A DNA stretch of 64,000 bases from Mesorhizobium sp. (GTDB lineage: Bacteria; Pseudomonadota; Alphaproteobacteria; Rhizobiales; Rhizobiaceae), in the NCBI GenBank assembly GCA_019635735.1, contig JAHBYX010000007.1:186001-250000 (forward strand), read 5' to 3'. Made by a program: the position numbers and the translations under genes. Within the stretch, counting starts at the first letter, position 1. Every line of letters starts with the position of its first letter. Below the pieces are notes generated by a model. That model did not search any database. It was given only the letters and a program-made list of their open reading frames with translations, and was not told the DNA's origin. This document shows positions 61,094 to 64,000 of this stretch, one piece after another.

Positions 61094-62473
61094 ATGAGAC
61101 TGATCGGCAAAGCGCTCAAGTGGCTTGCGCTGCTTGCGGCGGCAATCGTCGTGGCCTTCGCGGCCTGGCTCTACATCGCACCGCCGGCGCTGATACAGGT
61201 CGCGGCCGGCTACTCCGCCAAGATCGTCTGCTCGAACGTGTTCATCGCCGGACGGGACTCGCACGAGGTGCTGAAGGTCGACGTGCAGGCCCCCGGACAC
61301 CCGATCCTTGGCCTGATCTCGATGTCGGTCGACCGCGAGGCGAAGACCACCTACGCGAAGCTTCTCGGCATGTTCGGCGGCGGTCTTGCCGTGGCGCGCG
61401 AGGGCGCCGGATGCGCCTCTGTGCCGGACGGCGACGTCGAGGCGGCGAAGCTGGCGCCTGTGCCGGCCGCGGCAGGCGCCGTATCGCAGGCGCTTTGGCC
61501 GGAAGGCGAGACTGTGGAGCCTTCGCAGGATCCGGCGGTCAAGGCGATCCTCGACGATCCCGGCATGACGGGGCCCGGCATGCGCGCCGTGGTCGTGGTC
61601 AAGAACGGGCGGATTGTCGGCGAGCGCTACGGCGAGGGCTTTGCCGAAACGACGCCTTTGCTCGGCTGGTCGATGACAAAGACGGTGACCGCGGCGATCA
61701 TCGGTACGCTGGTGCGCGACGGCAAGATGGGCCTCGACGATACGGACCTGTTCGAGGCGTGGAAGGCGGACGGACGCGGCGCGATCAGGGTCCGCGACCT
61801 GCTTTCGATGTCGAGCGGACTGGAGTTCAACGAGGATTACGGCGACGTGACCGACGTCACGCGCATGCTCTATCTCGAGCCGGACATGGCCGCCTTCGCC
61901 GCCGCCAAGCCGCTGGCGCACGAGGTAGGCAAGGTGTTCTCCTATTCGAGCGGCACGAGCGTGATGCTGTCGCGGATCTGGCAGAATGTGGCCGGCGCCG
62001 ACGCGCTCGCCTGGCCGCGGCGCGAGCTGTTCGATCCGCTCGGCATGCGCAGCGCCGTGCTCGAGGCCGACGCGCGCGGCACCTTCGTCGGCTCGTCCTA
62101 TCTCTACGCAACGGCGCGGGACTGGGCTCGGTTCGGGCAATTCCTGCTGCAGGACGGCGTCTGGAACGGGAAAGCGATCCTGCCGGACGGCTATGCGGCG
62201 ATGTTGCGCACGCCGTCGACGGCGGCACCGGAAGAATACACGCAGGGCCACATGTGGCTGAACGGGCCTTCCGCCGGGACACCCGACGGCGAAGATCCCG
62301 ACAAGGGCTTCGACCTGCCGGCGGATGCGGTCTGGGCGCTCGGGCACGACGGCCAGTCGATGGCGGTCGTGCCATCGAAGCAGTTGGTCGTCGTGCGCCT
62401 CGGGCTCACACCCTCCAAGCTCGGCTACAAGTCCCAGGCGATGGTGGCTGCACTCGCCAAGGCGCTGCCTTAG
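61094..62473 (+). CDS. Serine beta-lactamase-like/penicillin-binding hydrolase
   Basis: A 459-residue protein with one N-terminal membrane anchor (ALLAAAIVVAFAAWLYIAP) and a class C beta-lactamase fold. The nucleophile is S193 in SMTK (S-x-x-K), the second motif is Y284-S-S286 (Y-x-N replaced by Y-S-S), and ALGHDGQSMAV near the end stands for the third motif. It has a 150-residue region before the catalytic domain. Such proteins are often esterases or D-aminopeptidases and not true beta-lactamases. It is divergent from the GH25 gene. Confidence 0.85.
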   Translation: MRLIGKALKWLALLAAAIVVAFAAWLYIAPPALIQVAAGYSAKIVCSNVFIAGRDSHEVLKVDVQAPGHPILGLISMSVDREAKTTYAKLLGMFGGGLAVAREGAGCASVPDGDVEAAKLAPVPAAAGAVSQALWPEGETVEPSQDPAVKAILDDPGMTGPGMRAVVVVKNGRIVGERYGEGFAETTPLLGWSMTKTVTAAIIGTLVRDGKMGLDDTDLFEAWKADGRGAIRVRDLLSMSSGLEFNEDYGDVTDVTRMLYLEPDMAAFAAAKPLAHEVGKVFSYSSGTSVMLSRIWQNVAGADALAWPRRELFDPLGMRSAVLEADARGTFVGSSYLYATARDWARFGQFLLQDGVWNGKAILPDGYAAMLRTPSTAAPEEYTQGHMWLNGPSAGTPDGEDPDKGFDLPADAVWALGHDGQSMAVVPSKQLVVVRLGLTPSKLGYKSQAMVAALAKALP

Positions 62474-62486
62474 AAGCCGCTCGGAC

Positions 62487-63146
62487 TCAGCGCTTCCGTA
62501 AGATTGCGTGGACCGCGTAGCCGCGGAAAAGCGATTCGAATTCGAGGCTTGCGCCGGCTTTCTGTGCTTCCGATTCAAGCAGGTCGCGCAGATCGTCGCG
62601 CGGGGCGACGTGGAATTTCGCGAGCCAGGCGCGAAGCGCTACCTTGAACCAGCCGGGCAGGCGTTCCTGGCTGCCGAAATCGACGATGTGCAGCGATCCG
62701 CCCGGCGAAAGAACGTCGACAGCCTGGCGGATGCACCCTTGCCAGTCCGGGATCATCGACAGCGAATAGGAGATGTAGACGCGGTCGAAGGCGGCGCGGC
62801 CGAACAGCGCCGGCGGGTCGAAATCAGTCGCATCGCCCCGTGCGAGCCGCACCTTGTCGCCGAGGCCGGCGCGGGCGAGCGAAGCTCCAGCCGTCGCCAG
62901 CATCTGCTCGGAAATGTCGAGGCCGAAGAACCGCGCTTCGGGAAAACGGCGCGCGGCGAGCGCGATATTGCGGCCGGTGCCGCAGCCGAGTTCGAGGACC
63001 GCCAAGCCCGGTCGCGCGTCGAGGCGGTCGATCATCCGGTCGCGGCCGAGGAGATAGTATTTGCGGGTCGCGTCGTAGACGTGCCGCTGCCAGCGGTAGA
63101 CGTCGTCCATCAATTCGGCGTGGTTGCCGGTGTCGGTCACGGCCAT
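62487..63146 (-). CDS. btaB: Betaine lipid N-methyltransferase BtaB
   Basis: A 219-residue class I methyltransferase that trimethylates diacylglyceryl-homoserine to the betaine lipid DGTS. Motif I is VLELGCGTGRN; the FGLDISEQMLA and VYISYSLSMIPDWQ segments are typical. The YRWQRHVYDATRKYYLLGRDRM N-terminus is a BtaB hallmark. It follows btaA with a 2-bp gap, so it is coupled to it. The pathway usually replaces phospholipids under phosphate limitation. Confidence 0.9.
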   Translation of the reverse strand: MAVTDTGNHAELMDDVYRWQRHVYDATRKYYLLGRDRMIDRLDARPGLAVLELGCGTGRNIALAARRFPEARFFGLDISEQMLATAGASLARAGLGDKVRLARGDATDFDPPALFGRAAFDRVYISYSLSMIPDWQGCIRQAVDVLSPGGSLHIVDFGSQERLPGWFKVALRAWLAKFHVAPRDDLRDLLESEAQKAGASLEFESLFRGYAVHAILRKR

Positions 63147-63148
63147 GG

Positions 63149-64000
63149 TCAACGCTTCACATAGAGGTGGAAGCCGCCATAGATCGCCGAGCGGTCGCGG
63201 GCGGAGAGGTCGCGCGACTGCTCGTCGCGGTAGTCCCACTGATCGAGGAGTGCGGGCGAGACGCGGCCGGGCAGGAGACTCGGAGCGGCGGCGGTGCGGA
63301 AGATGACGCGGGCGCCGGGAGCTGCGGTGCGGGTGATCTCGCTCCACAGGCCGTTCAGCTGCGCGTCGGTCATCCAGTCCTGGGCATCGAGCAGGATGTA
63401 GCGGTCGACGCTGGCGGCGGGCTTGCCGGCGAGCAGCTCGATGTAGTTGGCGTGATGGACCGTGACGCGGTTCGCATTGGCGCGGATCGCGGGGAAATGC
63501 GCGCGAGCCAGATAGCGGGGCAGGGCGGCCTCGCCGGACGAGGGATAGCGGCGGGCGAAAGCCTGCCAGGCGAAGTAGTTGTCGCCGAGCGGGAAATGGC
63601 AGGCGAGCTTTTCAAGACGGTCGCGCAGAACGCCGGCCATGCCGTCATCGCCCGCAGTGACGAGCGCATCGTACTGCGCCGGCGGAATGCCGAGGCCGAA
63701 CAGCGAGGCCTTTCGTGCGGTCGCCATGCGGATGAAGCGGCGGTCGAACAGCGGTGCGAGTTGCTCGCGGAAGAAGCGGCGCTGGTCGCCGATGGTCCTG
63801 GCCTGCATGATCTCAGCCGGATCGACGCCGTGCAGCTTCGCCACGCGATGGCCGAGTGCGATGCAGAAGCCGAGCAGGCCGGTCTGGTAGAAGTTGCGGT
63901 CGAAGACGGAGATGCGGCGGCGACCGAGGAGATCGCGCTTTTCCCAATAGGCGCGGCTCGCCGCGTCGAGATGGGGCGCGATGAAGCGGTCGTAGGCCAG
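63149..64000 (-). CDS. btaA: S-adenosylmethionine:diacylglycerol 3-amino-3-carboxypropyl transferase BtaA, 5' truncated
   Basis: First enzyme of DGTS synthesis, transferring the aminocarboxypropyl group of SAM to diacylglycerol. The frame stays open to the window edge, so the N-terminus is outside it. Visible residues include YWEKRDLLGRRRISVFDRNF, LACHFPLGDNYFAWQAFARR and ARVIFRTAA, typical of the DUF3419/BtaA family. It is upstream of btaB. A Pho box would be expected upstream of it, beyond this window. Confidence 0.9.
   Translation of the reverse strand: MAYDRFIAPHLDAASRAYWEKRDLLGRRRISVFDRNFYQTGLLGFCIALGHRVAKLHGVDPAEIMQARTIGDQRRFFREQLAPLFDRRFIRMATARKASLFGLGIPPAQYDALVTAGDDGMAGVLRDRLEKLACHFPLGDNYFAWQAFARRYPSSGEAALPRYLARAHFPAIRANANRVTVHHANYIELLAGKPAASVDRYILLDAQDWMTDAQLNGLWSEITRTAAPGARVIFRTAAAPSLLPGRVSPALLDQWDYRDEQSRDLSARDRSAIYGGFHLYVKR

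Noticed and set aside
61094..62473. True class C beta-lactamase (antibiotic resistance gene)
   Set aside because: The Y-x-N motif is replaced by Y-S-S and the third motif is not KTG, so esterase or peptidase activity is more likely.
60893..62578. Very long minus-strand open frame covering the beta-lactamase-like gene
   Set aside because: It continues the GH25 frame upstream of its lipoprotein start but has no family content and is antisense to a well-supported hydrolase. GC-rich codon bias keeps antisense frames open.

Overview
This is about 64 kb of GC-rich, densely packed chromosome from an alphaproteobacterium. The gene families (TRAP-TAXI transport, pob/pca aromatic catabolism, BtaAB betaine lipids, many ABC importers) and the codon bias fit the Hyphomicrobiales, probably a Mesorhizobium/Phyllobacteriaceae-like organism; that placement is inference. 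No rRNA, tRNA, CRISPR array, prophage or insertion sequence is visible. No gap between genes exceeds about 200 bp, and I see no clearly broken gene. The CDSs at both window edges are cut off.

Layout. (1) 1-4.1 kb: three genes of a Dpp/Opp-type peptide ABC importer, followed by a convergent transglycosylase-like lipoprotein. (2) 4.8-28.5 kb: a reductive pyrimidine-degradation locus in two blocks. Block one is preT-preA. Block two has rutR, a TRAP-TAXI transporter, a beta-alanine-type transaminase, a cupin, a beta-ureidopropionase-type amidohydrolase, a LysE exporter, an unknown membrane protein, dihydropyrimidinase and a five-gene THI5-type ABC operon. RutR-like palindromes precede both blocks. 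Together these genes should take uracil/thymine to dihydropyrimidine, N-carbamoyl-beta-amino acid, beta-amino acid and a semialdehyde. (3) 7.6-13.2 kb, lying between the two blocks: stress and redox genes (GST/MarR, Rrf2-AhpD-DoxX, P450-EamA, META protein). (4) 28.7-29.4 kb: a CHRD protein and a 42-aa membrane peptide. (5) 29.4-34.5 kb: pobA-pcaCHGB with divergent AraC-type pobR, converting 4-hydroxybenzoate via protocatechuate; pcaD is not present. (6) 34.5-41.2 kb: a TPP enzyme overlapping a class III CoA-transferase, an alpha/beta hydrolase, and a second NitT/TauT-type ABC importer. (7) 41.2-48.9 kb: GGDEF cyclase, HxlR/VOC pair, alpha/beta hydrolase, EttA, KAS III-like enzyme, MOSC protein. 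(8) 48.9-53.6 kb: TPR protein, TrmO-DUF2293, and an ArsR-methyltransferase fusion overlapping metF behind a 20-bp palindrome, then a strong terminator and a 28-aa membrane peptide. (9) 53.8-57.7 kb: amidase, EamA transporter, type III PLP decarboxylase, small secreted protein. (10) 57.7-60.9 kb: a minus-strand run GH25 lysozyme - MltB-like transglycosylase - LrgA - LrgB, a chromosomal holin/murein-hydrolase-like unit. (11) 61-64 kb: a serine beta-lactamase-like hydrolase and btaB-btaA for betaine lipid synthesis.

The best leads are the RutR-regulated pyrimidine locus with its unexplained accessory genes, the murein hydrolase/LrgAB run, the ArsR-methyltransferase/metF operator, and the small membrane peptides. 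All functional calls are by reading motifs; no database search was run.
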